The notes below the pieces were generated by a model. The model ran no database searches. It was given only the letters and a program-made list of their open reading frames with translations, and was not told the DNA's origin. Position numbers and translations under genes: made by a program. This document shows positions 30,730-44,545 of a stretch of DNA of 64,000 bases, piece after piece; position 1 is the first letter of the stretch; the number at the start of each line of letters is the position of its first letter. The stretch covers positions 9,532,376-9,596,375 of the forward strand of contig OW285194.1 of assembly GCA_935421135.1 (NCBI GenBank), written 5' to 3'. This DNA comes from Bugulina stolonifera. Its lineage: Eukaryota > Bryozoa > Gymnolaemata > Cheilostomatida > Bugulidae.

Positions 30730-32014
30730 CCTAGTGCTGTCATGATCTTTTGACTCAGTTTGACAGTCAGCGGTCATATGGCCTTTCTTGTTACATTTGT
30801 AACATACTACATGAGGACAAAATCTAACTCTGTGGTTGGGGTCACCACAACGATAACAACTACCAGTAATGCTTTTACCCCTATATGAGTCGTGACCAAT
30901 ACGATGGCGATAGCCATCCCGGCCTTTACCCCTATCTGAGTCGTGACTAATATGATGACAATAGCCATCTCGACTATCACTTCTGGGCCTACCATAATAA
31001 TCGCCACTACTGCCACTGTTCCGACTGTCCCTACGATCGTGACTGTCACGGTGGTAATTCCAGTCAAAGCTATTCCTGCCACCGCTATTGAATTCGCGCC
31101 TGCTGCCAAATCTATCCTGCCTTGGGCTTCTATAACCTCTGAGCGTACCCCTACTTCTATCATAACGGTTATCATAACCACGGGACTGGCAGGAATCCTT
31201 GTAAAATCTGTCATAACGACTATGACTATCGTCACGACGGTAATTCTCAAATCTGGCCTCTGCGACCTCTTGTTTGATAGGAATATTGGGTACTTGTGGA
31301 GCAGGACGTTCGAGCTTTTGCACGGATTCAGTTGCTGCTCCACGACAAGACAAAACATTAGTCAAAGCCTCCATGTAAGATCATGTTTGGCCATCAATTC
31401 TCTTCTCAACATCATATCTTGTAGGCCATTAACAACAATCACTTGTGCCATGGTATTTCTAATTTGTTCGCATTCAGCATTGGCAGCAGCAGTATGGCTG
31501 GCGTCTAAATCAGCTGCGGCAGTCTTAAAAATTCCGGCCGCGCGTGATAAATGCTCGACCCTCCTAAGGTAATCCCTGGAATCCTCCCCTGTTTGCTGGC
31601 GCGCGCTACAAAGGTTTGACAACTTCACATTCAGGACTCTTCACGCTCATATGTGTTTTTTAATGCTTTTAATGCTTGGTCATATGTTAATTCGGTACTA
31701 TTTATGTCAATTCCTTGGGCCTGCAATGCTTGAAAGCCTTCACTACTAATACTATTTAACAATGCACACAATTTCATTTCATGGTAAAAAATCGGGACTT
31801 GACGTTCTTGAGCGCCCTCACCTTCCTTTCTGGTCCCCTCGTTTTTTACAGCAAAGCGCACAGCAACGGCAAACCTGTCTATAAAATTCTTCCAGGAACC
31901 ACCAACATCCCTGGAGTCAATTCTGAGGGTTGGGAAATTCATTCCATTACCAGGCATCTGGATAGCCTGGCTAGCGCTATGGTAATGCAGAGAAAAATAT
32001 GACAAAATTTTCAA
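30727..32014 (-). pseudogene. Gag gene, broken by frameshifts
   Basis: Three frames in series make one Gag. The first segment is 32014-31631 (FPTLRIDSRDVGGSWKNFID). A second segment, about 31630-31362, is in another frame (helical, SRDYLRRVEHLSRAAG), and the third is 31374-30727. The third is Arg/Ser/Tyr/Asp-rich and ends with two CCHC knuckles (CYRCGDPNHRVRFC and CYKCNKKGHMTADC). The frame changes fall near 31630 and near 31370. A capsid/nucleocapsid role is known for such proteins. The breaks mean this copy probably makes no full Gag. Confidence 0.75.
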
Positions 32015-32147
32015 ATAGCCAATAGGTAATGAAAATAATTTAGATATATTATTTTATAGAAATTTTCTCAATACACAAAGGAATAAATGTAAATATAATA
32101 TAATATTTTCTTTTCACTCACTACTCTACTACCACCTATACTCAACT

Positions 32148-32345
32148 ATGACTGTGGACTATTCAACTCCACTCAACTTACTCCTACTACTCTACTCCTA
32201 CAGCTCTACTCCTACTCTACTCTTACTCTACCTCTACTCTACTCCTACCCTACCTCTACTCCTACTACTCTACTCCTACAGCTCTACTCCTACTCTACTC
32301 CTACTCTTACTCTACTCCTACTCTTACTCTACTCCTACTCGCGTA
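32148..32345. repeat. CTACTC-type microsatellite in the retrotransposon leader
   Basis: Degenerate tandem CTACTC/CTACTCCTA repeats between the 5' LTR and gag. It gives a false Leu/Ser/Tyr-rich ORF on the plus strand. Confidence 0.8.
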
Positions 32346-32434
32346 ATAAATTAAATCTCATTGATTTGCTAATAATTATAATATAATGTTTTGTTTAGTT
32401 GTCACCTCTCATAGGTTCGGAGTCAACTGCGCCA

Positions 32435-32634
32435 TGTGGTAGTGGCCGATAGTTATCAATATAAGAAGCGCGTGTGCTCACCTAAAGTTCAGTCATAAAA
32501 GTGCCAGAACATCAAAGCCACCCTCCAATCCCCTAGTCTGCTCCCTAGTCACTAGCAGCATTCGGTAGAGTTGCTTTCCATTCCGATGCTCCCGATATCA
32601 ACACAGACGACTGTCATAGACGTATAGTCTTACA
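32435..32634 (-). repeat. 5' LTR of the Gag-Pro retrotransposon
   Basis: 200-bp direct copy of 29432-29631 with four visible substitutions. It should carry the promoter for minus-strand transcription. Confidence 0.9.
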
Positions 32635-32639
32635 TCCAC

Positions 32640-33284
32640 AAAGCCAAATAACTAATCAAAGACAAGCCCGCTTCTTCATGCTTCAATTGAGCTAAAACTA
32701 TTAATAAATTGGCTACTACTGCAAAGTGGAGTGAGATAGTTGACGCCAAAGTAATGTGAATAACGCAACGTAAATTGGCCAAAATCAAGAGGGGATAACT
32801 TCACATGATATACGTGCCCTGCAGTCTAATACTATCTTACCTGTTCCTAAACACTTATAGAAACACCTGCACATGCTAGTTTACCTTATGGAAAAGAATT
32901 TATTCTACAAATAAGACAAAACTTGGATAAGGTTTTACAGGCAAAAAGCCAGCATAAAAAAAAGTTCTAGGAGGCCATTATTTTATTCTATCTCTTCATA
33001 ACACCAGCTTAGGTAAACATTCATGCATATTTAACAATATTGTGCAATAATTTAACTGAAAAATTAATTATTCCAACAACAGCAGGCAAACTTCATAGTG
33101 CTGTTTTCGGTCTTTGACCCCCTGTAACGTTGCGTCATGTGACTTAATGCTAACACTGAAAGCTGTCCAGGCCCTTTCAGACATGGTTAAATATGTGGTA
33201 AAACTTTCGAAAGAAAATTCAGACCCCAGTTACATAACCTTAGTCAAGAGAGAGACACTATCTCCTAATAATAGTCAATAATAT
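32640..33284. other. Spacer, no gene recognised
   Basis: AT-rich. It contains the inverted partner (about 33140-33245) of the dispersed repeat near 28030-28100. Nothing else is recognisable. Confidence 0.4.
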
Positions 33285-33835
33285 ATGTTAGGGGGTTTGG
33301 CCATTCTCTATATATTGTATAATGTGTGGGTACTGTGTGTGCATCTATCCTTGTCTGTAGTAGTGTGGTGACTGGCTGCCCTGACACAGGCGTACAACCT
33401 ACCGGACGGCCGTACAGTTACCCATATCAGTGGCAGGACACTAAGTAGTTAGCTGATTCTGGCTGTAGTTAGCTGACTCTGGCCATAGTTAGCTGACTCT
33501 AGCAGCATACTGTTGACATTATATATATTATTCATATTAATCATTATGTAACCATTATGCAATCATTGCCCATTAATTAGCCATTATCTTATCTATGATA
33601 TTCATATTATTATACTTACAAGTAATTGTGTTTTCCTTTCTTGAGGGCCTAACCCAGCAGTGAGCTGTTGGTATCTACTAACCAGCCAATCACGATCAAG
33701 CCTCTTTGTTTGCTGTGCTATATAAGAGAGGTAGATTTGCTGTACAGGGCATTCATTATTATAGCTAGATAGGATTCTTTACGCAATACATTATTCTACA
33801 CACGCTACCATACTTCTACTCTATGTTGAGTGATT
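33285..33835 (+). mobile_element. Possible solo LTR
   Basis: It starts TGTTAGGGGGTTTGG. Inside are a 20-bp unit repeated three times (about 33444-33503, TAGTTAGCTGA(T/C)TCTGG) and a TATATAAGAG box near 33720. This arrangement resembles an LTR. I could not fix the right end or a target duplication, so it is tentative. Confidence 0.3.
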
Positions 33836-33989
33836 CTAAAACAAGACAAACACAAAAATACATTGCACCACATCTCATCCTTGCAAAGAAGTAAAGTGGA
33901 AGTAGAAGTCGGCATGACATCAATTTAGTATTATGCAGTTATTACAAGTTACCTTGTGATAATCGAGTTAGAAAAAAACATGTACAATA

Positions 33990-34985
33990 AGTTAGTGGCT
34001 GCACAGATGATTTATATCTGTGACAACATTGTTTAAATTTTTTGATTCAACAGAATATCGATTGGTATCATCTGCATAGAGGTATGGAGTTGGAGTTTTT
34101 GGATTTTGTCTCATATCTTTATATAATATTAAGAATAAAATTGTTCTAAACACAGAGCCTTGAGGAACACCACAGACAATATTTCGATAATATTCTGATT
34201 CCATGCTACGGATTTTTGTTGTTTGCCAAGTAGTTCTTTATCCATTACAGTGCAATTTTAACAAATCCAATTTTTTTAGTTTTCGACTTAATATTAAGTG
34301 GTTGACAGTATCAAAAGCTTTACGAAAATCGATGAAGATCTCTGGAACTGACTTTCCTTTATCGAATGCTAAAAGTGTATTATGTTGTAAATTCTGCAAG
34401 CACATCTGCTGTCCCATGGTTGCTTCTGAATCCATATTGGTTTTGTTCTAATAATTTAAAAGCTGTTTATTTACTAGCTTTTCGAAATTTTTACTAAAAT
34501 TCGGTAATATAGATATGGGCCTGTTGTTCACAGCTGAATTAATTGAACTACCTTTGTATACTTGGTTCATCCTTGCCTGCTTCAGTTTAGAAGGGTAGAT
34601 GCCAGTTTTGATACTTTTATTAATTCTGGAACAAAAAGGTTTTGCTAATACTTTTGCATTCATGTTTTTTATTTTAGCTGATAATTCATCAGTTCTAGTG
34701 GCTTTATTAATGTTTAGGGTTTCAAGGAGTGCTAAGACTTCGTCTTCAGGAACATGCAGTACAAATTTTCAATCTGTGGAATGTTTCTTTATCGATTTCA
34801 TTGGAGGTTATTTGTTGGTCTAGAGGAAATTTTTTGGCTAGATTTGGTTGAATGTAAAATAACAGTTTAGTCCATTAGCTATCTCAATATCTGAATTCTG
34901 GCTATTTTTATGTTCTAGGTTATCTAGTTTATTGGAAAGGATTTTATTTGTTTTAGCACGTTGATTTAAAACTTCCTTATTTGAT
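33990..34985 (-). pseudogene. Decayed LINE reverse transcriptase
   Basis: Fragments on the minus strand in shifting frames give the reverse transcriptase blocks in order: QVYKGSSINSAVNNRPISILP with KIFEKLV-like sequence (34663-34450), FIDFRKAFDTVNH (about 34340), then GVPQGSVFRTILFLI and YLYADDT (34170-34060). This order fits a non-LTR element of the jockey/CR1-like type. Stops and frameshifts make it non-functional. Its 5' end lies at the junction with the copy B duplication unit (about 34990). Confidence 0.85.
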
Positions 34986-35054
34986 AGCTCCTATATAGCT
35001 TGCCTACAAATCTGCATGTATAGGATTAGAAGAGAGTTACAAATAGATATAATT

Positions 35055-35235
35055 AGTTATTAGCCATGGTCTAGTGATTAGGGTTCTGGAATTCCCCATG
35101 GTGTTAGGGAGCCATCAAGCCTTATAATGCTCATGTGTCACATAATGACTTTACCAGTTGTGAAATGCTCCTTCCCCACCCTTAAACTAGCAAAATGTAG
35201 ATTTCGTTAGATTATAGCTTTATTTCCTGGGAAGT
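35055..35235 (+). mobile_element. tRNA-derived SINE, copy downstream of peroxidase B
   Basis: Shortened relative of the SINE at 4079: box A-like GGTCTAGTGATTAGGG, then the GTTAGGGAGCCATCAAGCCTTATAATG body. The box B region is deleted. Confidence 0.65.
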
Positions 35236-35510
35236 AAAGCCGGTAATTTTTTCATGAGTAGATAAATATCATTGACACTTTGTTGAAATAGCTATATGCT
35301 GTGATTATGATTCAGCAATGCATGGTGAAGTTTAGTCAAAGTTAGCTTGCTTTTTCAAACTGATATCACATATAATAAATAGCTCACAGAATGATGCAGA
35401 TTTTTGTTATTTTATTAGTCATGATACACATACATGTACATTTCCTAAAGTTTAATAATTTAACTTACAAGTGTTAATTCATCAAATTTATTACAGTATG
35501 AAGTTAAATA

Positions 35511-36091
35511 CAGTGGAGCTTGGATAACTCAGACTTCAGCAGACCAGCAAAAATGGTCTGAGTTATGAGAAGTCTGAGTTAGGTGATCTTTATATAATGA
35601 AAGTATTAATTTCTGCACAGTGACTTATGAAGATATGTATAGGCTAAATAAGAAACTGACAAATGATAAATAAAATATGAAAGGATCATGCAGGCTTACA
35701 GTACAGACACAAGAGTTGTGAATGGGAAATTATTTAGTAAACAATTCTGTAATAGTTTATTAATTCATTGGCTGGAAACATTGACAATGTCTGCTTGTTT
35801 GTAAAAGTGTTTAGAATAATTAGCACAGCTAGCCCATCATAGGTTTCAAAATAGCCATTGCAGTAGCCCAAAAGCTATTATAGGACATAATCACTTTATG
35901 GGTGGCTGCTTTAATAACCCGGTGGTTTATTACCATTCAGAACCAGGCTTGCAAGAAATTGTTTGAGTCAGAGCAGTAAAGTTCGAGTTATCTAAAGCTA
36001 ATTATCATTACCCAAGACTGGGACCTTGTGGGGGAGGCTGAGTCATCCAATTATCTGAGTTATGCTAGGCCTAGTTATCCAAGTTCCATCG
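35511..36091. mobile_element. Tigger/pogo-like MITE in the peroxidase B 3' flank
   Basis: Same element as 4697-5275, starting CAGTGGAGCTTGGATAACT after TA. The right end is slightly mutated (CCATCG). It was inherited with the duplication. Confidence 0.8.
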
Positions 36092-36165
36092 TGGATTAGT
36101 AAGTTAAATAATCGTGTTAGCAGTCTTTAGTTGAGGATTCTTGGTAGCTTCTGAGCATCAACTGT

Positions 36166-39100
36166 TTACTCTCTCCATGGTGTGAAATCCATCTGGGGGA
36201 TGGTATCACAGTCCACTGTGGGGTTGCTGGAACAAACAATAACAACTGTTAGACCACAGAGCAGCTGGAGAATAGGGATTACTACCTATTACTCATCTCC
36301 CTGGTAGGCTGTTGACCCCTCAAAAATCTTCACTGCCACCCCTGAAGGGCAAAGCAGAGCCCAAGAGATTTAATATGCTTTTACCTGCTATTGGTTGACA
36401 CAACACAACACAATACCAGTATTTTTGGAAATTAATTGTTGTAAGTGATTCAACAAATTGGTAGATCATAATAAATATGGATAAAAGGTGAAGGACTACC
36501 AGAACAAACTGCATTATGTACAAATGGACCATTGCAAACTCAGGAGCAAGAGGAAGTATTTCGGTCTTGGGGTGCTGCTTAGATACTAAATTATTTAATT
36601 TCAGGCAGTAAAAGAGTTTAAAAGCTACAATGTCAGATTACTTGCTGAGGCTTGCTATGCTATATTATTTCCAGAACAGGTGGAGTCGAGATCTCAAAGA
36701 CTCATGGATTCAGAGTACAAGTGACAGCACCCTAAAGGTAAATATAGTATAGCCATAGGACCAGTGTTATGTTCTACAGTGACATGTAGACCATGATCTA
36801 TCTCAGTCGTCTGCTTACCTGACTGACTCGATCAACAGCAAGAACTCTCTCACAACAGGGTTAGCGACATTAGCACAGTAGAGACCAGCCAATGACACTT
36901 GACGTATTTCTGCCAGTTGCTCTACAAGAATAAACATAATAAAAATAATAAAAATACAATACAGACTAAATAGATTTGGTTACTTACATTCAAGTATCAT
37001 GAGAATGATTATTTCTGCATAATACTTCTTTAACAATAATTAGAAATGAAACTGACTTGCCTAATGCAGGTATAGAGTATTGGACATCAATATTGTACTC
37101 ATCATATTGAATTACTTTATACCTCCATCACTCACCATAGTCTCAGTGTAATTGACAGATATAAAGTAATGCAAATGGGGTGAAAGTTCTCAATTTGACT
37201 TTAGTTGCATATTGGCAATGAGTATGCCTAAATATAGCCCACATGTAGTTGCGCTTGACACTGATTGGTTCGCCACAACAATGTGTGAGGTCTAAGGTAT
37301 GAGCTGCCCAACAAAGAATAATGATTCTATTTTTGGCTACTGCTTCTGAAATTTAATTCAGTTCAAAGTCGTGGTAACCAGATGTTGACTTACCATCGGT
37401 GAATCTGGTTACTCTGTCGTTGGTCTCGTGCCAGAATCTGTCTCCAAACTTTACCTTCTTGAACTGCACTCCAATGATGCTGGCAAATGTCTCTCCAACC
37501 ACAGCACCAGGCAGGGGGATCTCAGATAAACCTACGTAGGAGATGACATCACAGACATGTGACCTCGTCAGATGATACCAGTGAGATACATCACAGGTAT
37601 GTATGATGCAAATAGTCTAATATATGTACAAAAAATTGCAAGCATTGTCTTACATCTTCACGTGAGTTGTACACATGTGTTCACAAATCATTCTATACTA
37701 CAACAAGAGTGCTAGATAAATATACTATTTTCTAGTGCTGGGCGGCTTAGATTTGCACTTGCGTTCAGTTTTTTGCTGATCTTTCAAAAACAAAAACTGA
37801 ATGATGGTTGAAGCTATGTCTGTATGGCTTGGATGACATGGAATTATAAAGGTTGAAAGAACCATTCATGTGTACGTAACACCAGCCATAACCGGAAATG
37901 GGCAAGCTAAAGGGACAGATGCGGTTTGAATTTAAAAACTGAATCGTATCGAACTGCTAGATTCACTTTTTGAACCGAGAGAAAAAAAAAAGTTGAACAG
38001 CTGACTGATACTGAAGCACAGTGTAGAACTACTATTTTTAGCATCCAAGCCATGTATACAAGTGTATATAATTTTTACTTCTATGATTTTTATGGTTTTG
38101 GTTTATTAAAATTCATAGGTTTATGTTTTTAAACCACTAATAATTACACTTAATTGTAGACTGTACTTCATTTGAACAAACCTCCTGGGAAGATCTCAAT
38201 GTCAGCCACTCCAGGATAGACCGTCTCTAAAGCGTCAGCATCAGCTTGAAAGTGTGTTTTACCTACCAGATCATTAAACCTTCTAAATGTTCTAAGTCCA
38301 AGTGAACGCCTGCAATCATGGAGTGATATATCATAATGCAATAAGTTCTCCTGAGATATATTTCCCATTTAAACAAGTGTGCTATATAATGGTTTAAATT
38401 ATCTGCAACACTGTATATAATATAAGACGTATTATTACAGCAAGGCCTGCCCTAAACGAAGTGATCTCTAGTAATGCCGTTGAAGAACTTAGTAAATTCT
38501 TCAATTTATGCAAATCCCTGCCACACTTTTCTTGCTTCACACAAATATTCTCCCAAACCTGGTACAATTATTCCCATATTTTGATTAATTAGGATGAATA
38601 ATTTTAATTCCAATGTAACTACATGTACGTATATTATGTTTTTTTTCACTAACATACAATAAAAGAATATTTACCTGATGGAGTTGTAGCTGGCAACCCC
38701 ATGGTCACGGGCTCTCTGGATGTTGAACGCTGCTAGGTCCAGATCTTCTGCAAAAAGCCGGTTTCTGACCTGTAGACACACAGTACATGTACAATGTATA
38801 TGTACATGTACAATGTATATGTACATGTAATTTATTAGCCGTATTTATAATGGCAGTGCTCTCATGTTTTAGAGTAAGGTCACACATTGCTTGCTGTTCT
38901 CTAAAGAATAGAAAGAGATTTAACTCTTTGGATCGTTAGGTCTACAGATTGCTGTCCTCACATCTAACATCATGGGTAAAAGAGGTTGCATCAAGTATCA
39001 TCAATTTTGTTTGGAGTCAGCAATATATAAATAATTGGAGCTGTCAAGTTAAGTAAGTTTGACCGCACAGAGCATAGGACTTCTGATATTTAAAAATAGT

Positions 39101-42100
39101 ACTGATTAATGATTAGGTGACGACAACTCCAATTCTTGTGGTACAAGTATGCATACATTGTACTATGATGTCTGCGGTGAAAGAACTAACATGGCTGTGA
39201 TATGATGACAATATTATAATACATTTTTGTATTACACTTTGTACATGTATTTGAACATGTACCTTTCTATTGTTATATTAGCCAATTTATCATTAGTAGT
39301 GTCTGCTGTTGCTTGCAAACATTCATGTCAAAACTATTATTTCAAACTTTTTTTTCAATAATTAATTACTTTCAAAGGATATGTATATATACATGTATAT
39401 ACGTGTACAGCATATATTTAATAATGAAGCTGTTAACTTACCCCTGCGGTTATGAATCTATCTTTTCCCTCCATGATATCATCAGTCACACCTCGAAGTA
39501 ATCTATCACTTCCTGGAAACCAAAGAGAAGATAAATCTTTATACATTTAGAAAACATAGGAGTCTTGGTTAGACATTGTAAATATAGATTTACATAGTTA
39601 CAGTGCATGTATAGACTAACCACATACATGTACATGTATGCCTATCAAATAATAATTTAATGTGGTCAGTGATTATTATGGACAACTCTGACACCCTGAC
39701 ACATAAAAAAAGAATTTGCAAACTAGCTGTTTCGACTTAGTAAAATTTTTAGTTAGAATTTCTACTTTGAATTTTGCTATCTCATAACGTCCAGCTCATT
39801 ATGCAGTGGGAGTTACGTGTGTGACTTTTTTCTACAATTAATTAAAAATAGATGAAGGAAGGTAAGGCCTGGCTTACCGACATTTTCTGTAGTTTGGAAA
39901 GCTTCGAACACCTCTTCAATATCCAGCTGACCTGGAGTAGTACCAAATGACTGACGAATTAGAGAATGACCAAATCGGAAAGCTGCTGTGGAGAACTCAG
40001 TCCTAAAATATAAGCAATGTGGCTAATATGAATGTGCAAGGACAGTGTAAAAAATAGATCCACAGTCTAAAGATACACACAGTAGGCCACTACTATAATT
40101 ATTATGTGCAATAAAATCTATTATGAGCGGAAAACAAACATTACCAACCGATTACTTGAGACGTTTATTATACAGCTAGCAATGTGATATTTTGAACACT
40201 ATTCTCTCTCTGTTGACAGAAGCAGTACAAAATACCAATTGTTCAAAATTGGCATTTTGCGTATAAAGATTTAGGAGGCTTTTTCCAACAAGATATTTGT
40301 CTAATGATTGAATACGTAGTGTAGTTACCAATAATGTTCCTATTATAATGCATGTACATGTATATTGTTTACTCACACGACAGAAGGATCGATTCTTGGA
40401 CTGTATCCAGTGAACCTTCCGGTATCAAGCAGAGTCAGACCAAATTTCCTCATGATTTCTGGTCCAACAACTTGTGGTAGAAACTCTCTGTATGTAATTC
40501 TTTGTAGCAATGCTCCGACAATCTTCCTTGCAGTCTATGTTTCAAAATTAGACCACCATTGATAGTGGAGAAAATTATGTAAAGCACATGACAAGAATAA
40601 AATACGTTCATTTGAAGGTTGTCTTCTCCCAAATTACCATAAGAAACTTAACCATCGGTTTGAGAGTTATTTCTTCTATGTCATGGAAGGATAACTCTTA
40701 GTAACACTGTAGCTTGTGATTAATCAGCACCAATTAACAAAAAAAGTTTTCTACAATGAATGAAACTAGGTTGTGTTTAACCAGTTGTGACTATTGCACT
40801 CACATATTATAGAAGAATGAAAAGCATATGCTATAAATACATGTATACAAACATGTACATGTACATGTAGCTGTAGTAACAAACTTGATGATACTTCACA
40901 TAGAAAGTGTTGACAGTTTGACTAAACAGCCTGTGATTCAACTGCTTACCTGGTACAGACTCTCATCGTCCCAATCGCTGTTGAGTTCTTTAAGAGCTCT
41001 GGCAATTCTGTTGTGTTCACGTAGCAATAAGGTATGTAGACTTGTCAGGGCAGCTGTAATATTGGAAATATAATGCTGTGCAAAGATATATTTTTTAAAT
41101 TCAATAATACTAGACTGGAAAGTGGGTAAGATGCCCCCAATGTTTCCGGTGAAGCAGAAGTTATTTGAGTCAGAGTTGTCATCTTATTGGGTATTGGTAA
41201 TACTGTGAGTTTACTTTCTTCATAAATGAGGTTTTTCATGTTTTAAACTTTCTTTAGAGCTGCATAGTCTGTGCTATGATTAACAGAGAGGTGCATTACA
41301 AACGTTAGTGAGCATGCGTATTACACACTATATTATGCTCACCTTGTTCACTGTTTCTAACATCACCGGCAGCGAATCTGCACTCTTCAACTGGTGATTC
41401 ACAATCGCTGGGATTGGTGGGGTCTAGAGGGAGTCTTTCTTCACCTCCTAGTCCAACCTACACATGTATGTGCAAAAAACTTATAAATTCTGATTCATAT
41501 GGTGTGTCAAAAGAGATTTATCTTGTCTGTTTAGAGAATTCAGTAAATGGACATTGTTCCTCTGTAATTAGGTACCTCACATTTGGATGACTACTTTTAG
41601 TGCAATTCAAACGTATGCTGCCACTTTGCCTATATTTTCAAACTATAGATGAAAACACGTATTATTCTAGTAAAGAATATTTACTAATAATAACTTAGAC
41701 CTACAATAGTCATAAAGAATTAAAATCTAGCTTACTAAAGGTGATATAATATATACTAAATTTGATATGTTTAGATATGATTGTATAATAACACTTACAC
41801 TTGATTTGAGCAGCCCATCGGTAAACTCCCGGAGCGAATTTGCTCTGATATTAGTGTTGCCGTATATTTGAGAGCCGTCAACGAATGCTGTTATGTCATT
41901 AAGCTGGAATCGAACTGTGCAAATAAAATCATAAATTTGTATGATTATGGTAAAGTTTTGCGAGAAAATCATCGAATCACACAGCAAATATTAGTAGCCA
42001 TATGCAAAGTGTTGGTAGGTTCAAAAACCTGAAAATTTAAATAAGACCTTAGCATTGCTTGTGTGACATGCGCTGATAATTCATGCCGCATGCTGCCGTT

Positions 42101-44545
42101 TTGAGGCCTTGTGCATTGGGTGTAAAGGTTACATTACCCACAGATCATCTGTCTCAAGGTTATTCAGGCTATACTTTATCACCAAACTTACTCCTTGGTT
42201 GGCCAGGAAGTGCAGGAACAGGGGATGAACGAAGGAATGGAATGCAGGTCCTTGTGAATGCCGGATCACCTTCATCAATCAGCAGGGCAAAGCATTCTTT
42301 GAGATCTTCAACCCAGAGTGAGGGATCGACATCACAACACTCCTCTCGGCTATAAAACAAAATTGTCTACATGTATTCTCTAATTAATGCAACAGATAGG
42401 AAAGATTTGTGCAAAAGTAATCTATGAAACATTCGCAAAGTACATCTGTACTTACATTGGATTTTCAACTCCGCCTTCGCCAAAAGCTTCTGGGCTGAGA
42501 GTCAAGTCATGATCGGTGAACTGTCCAAAGTTCATCATCATGTGAGTGTGAATTTGACTGGTGTTAGACGTAGTTCCATGTACTGCCAGGGATACAGTAC
42601 GGGCTGCTGGTAGGTCTCCCTGGGATGAGAAGAAGGTAGCTCGAGGAGCGTTCACACCTGCAAAAATGATATATTATGTCAAAGTATTTGTTGTCGGCGT
42701 TGCAGTGAAATCTAAAATATGTTATTTGTAGTAAAAATATTCTAACCAATAATTCTCATCCTGCTCGGCTGATCTATTGTGATTATCATAAAAGAAACAT
42801 CAGTACTGCTAAGTTGTTGAGAATAAGTTAAAATTATTATTTATAAAATGTTATCCAGCAGATTTACAAACATCTCAATCGGAAAGTAACCATCGTAAAG
42901 AATTCTTACCATCTTCATAGCGTGATCTGGCTAGGCGACTCAGGGGAATCTTGGCAGCTCCTCTGAAAGGAATCCTTAAGTTGTTACATGTTCCGTTTAT
43001 TCGTCTGAACTCAGAATTTCTGTCTACTTCACATCTTTGGTTCAGTTTGAATGGATTGAGGAGTCCTAGAGATTAAAGTATGCTTATTAATTTATAAAAA
43101 GATCAGAGAAGATATGGATAAAAATTTAATGTACATTTGTGACAGGTAACCAACGTGATGTTAGGATTTTTAGAAATTTAGAGAGATTGAATGTGGGTTT
43201 TAGGCATTTCATCATCACACTAACTTGTATCCTATTCTATAGAATCAGCAGTTGCAGTGCACAGACATATATGTGCATATGTAGAGTTATGGAGTAGCGT
43301 AAAATATTAGCCATGTTATACATGTACAATGTAGATCGCAATTATTTATGATCAAAACCTGCAAAACAATAAAATAGCATTAAAAGTTACCAGGAAAGGT
43401 GGAATGACAGTATGAGATGATGAACAGATAACCTACTGTATTCTGTGGAGCCTACAACCAACTGAGTAGGTTCTGCACCCTCTGTTCCTGGAGTGGCTTC
43501 AGGTGCGCCAGGAGCAGCAGTAAAAGCAGCAGCAGTGCCAAAAATAGCAGCTATGTCAGCTTCAGCCTGGCTAAAAGCTGAGGGAGCAGTCTCTCTGGAA
43601 GAAGTACAACATAATTACACAATACTATGAGATTTGACTACAATATATATCAAATATTTATATTAGTAGCAAAGTAGTTAGGTTGCAAGAAATTCCTTGA
43701 GCACAAAATATGAAAAAAACTTTCCAAAATGCTTTCATTAGTCTCTAAACTAGCTTTATATTAAATTGGTTAATTTTTTCGTTGCTCTTTATAGTTGACA
43801 TGTTCATGTAAATATACTACTGAGGTAATTATTCAGAGATTAACGTAAAAAAATTAGATATTTTCCACCTGAATTAAACTAATCTGTATAATGCTACAGT
43901 ACAACCAAAGAACAAACACATGTTACACCAAAATCATGGAACACATGCTACACTGCAATCATAGAACACATGCTACACTGCAATCATGGAACACATACTA
44001 CACTACAATCATAGAACACATGCTACACTGCAGTTATGGAACACACGCTACACTATAATCATGGAACACATGCTACACTGCAATCATGGATCACATGCTA
44101 CACTACAATCATAGAACACATGCTACACTGCAGTTATGTACATGCACTTACAGAGTTTTACCAAGTTGAAGGTAAAATATGCGAGCTAAGTTAGCCAATG
44201 AGAATCTTGGATCATCTGGTTCGTTTACCGAATTGTGAATTCTGTGCCTGTCTTTTTTTAGTGTGGCCCTATAAAAGCAAATCTAGATAGAGTGATATGC
44301 TATAAAAGCTCAGTGAAAACTGCATCCAAAATAATAGTACATATAACAACTTCAATAACAAAATATGTAAAAAATTGTAATTCAATGCAACTTATATTGT
44401 ATTTAATATCAATATGCTTTTGGTTATGCACAATAATTTGTATAGCAGCAAAAATGTCTATAATAACTTACCATGTGCAGGAGATGAGCAGAGCAAGTAC
44501 TACACACTTAGCTAACATGTTTGAGCACCTGCTAGCACCATTCAT
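36166..44545 (-). CDS. Secreted animal haem peroxidase, copy B (17 exons)
   Basis: Predicted 692-residue secreted peroxidase. Exons 5' to 3': 44472-44545, 44152-44268, 43437-43594, 42910-43065, 42456-42657, 42192-42349, 41799-41914, 41343-41457, 40950-41053, 40377-40534, 39878-40002, 39442-39512, 38675-38769, 38182-38309, 37394-37531, 36819-36921, 36166-36226. All introns have GT-AG ends and consistent phases. Catalytic features are the same as copy A: Asp-His in GQFTDHDLT, Arg/Glu in GDVRNSE, proximal His in FRFGHSLI. Exon 3 encodes an Ala/Pro/Gly-rich linker between the signal region and the catalytic domain. This is the most regular of the three copies and a good reference for the splice sites of A. 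Confidence 0.9.
43932..44137. repeat. 25-bp minisatellite in intron 2, copy B
   Basis: About eight tandem units of AATCATGGAACACATGCTAC followed by ACTGC, with variants ATAGAA and CAGTTATGG. It is expanded relative to copy A and absent from copy C. Confidence 0.85.

Larger units (their letters stand above)
29432..32634 (-). mobile_element. LTR retrotransposon encoding only Gag and protease
   Basis: A 3,203-bp element on the minus strand, flanked by TCCAC at 29427-29431 and 32635-32639. The LTRs are 200 bp. The primer-binding position directly after the 5' LTR reads TGGCGCAG, and a purine tract (AAAAAGGGAGAG) precedes the 3' LTR. The body has Gag pieces, two zinc knuckles and an aspartic protease, then runs to the purine tract with no room for reverse transcriptase or integrase. 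It must rely on a full-length relative. Confidence 0.9.

Noticed and set aside
30807..31572. Val/Ile/Thr-rich ORFs over the gag region (183 and 209 codons)
   Set aside because: Out-of-frame readings of the Arg/Asp/Ser-rich Gag segment; the zinc-knuckle frame is the real one.
43738..43800. Exact empty site for the Polinton in copy B
   Set aside because: Intron 2 of B aligns on both sides but the bases around the insertion point differ too much to define a clean pre-insertion sequence.
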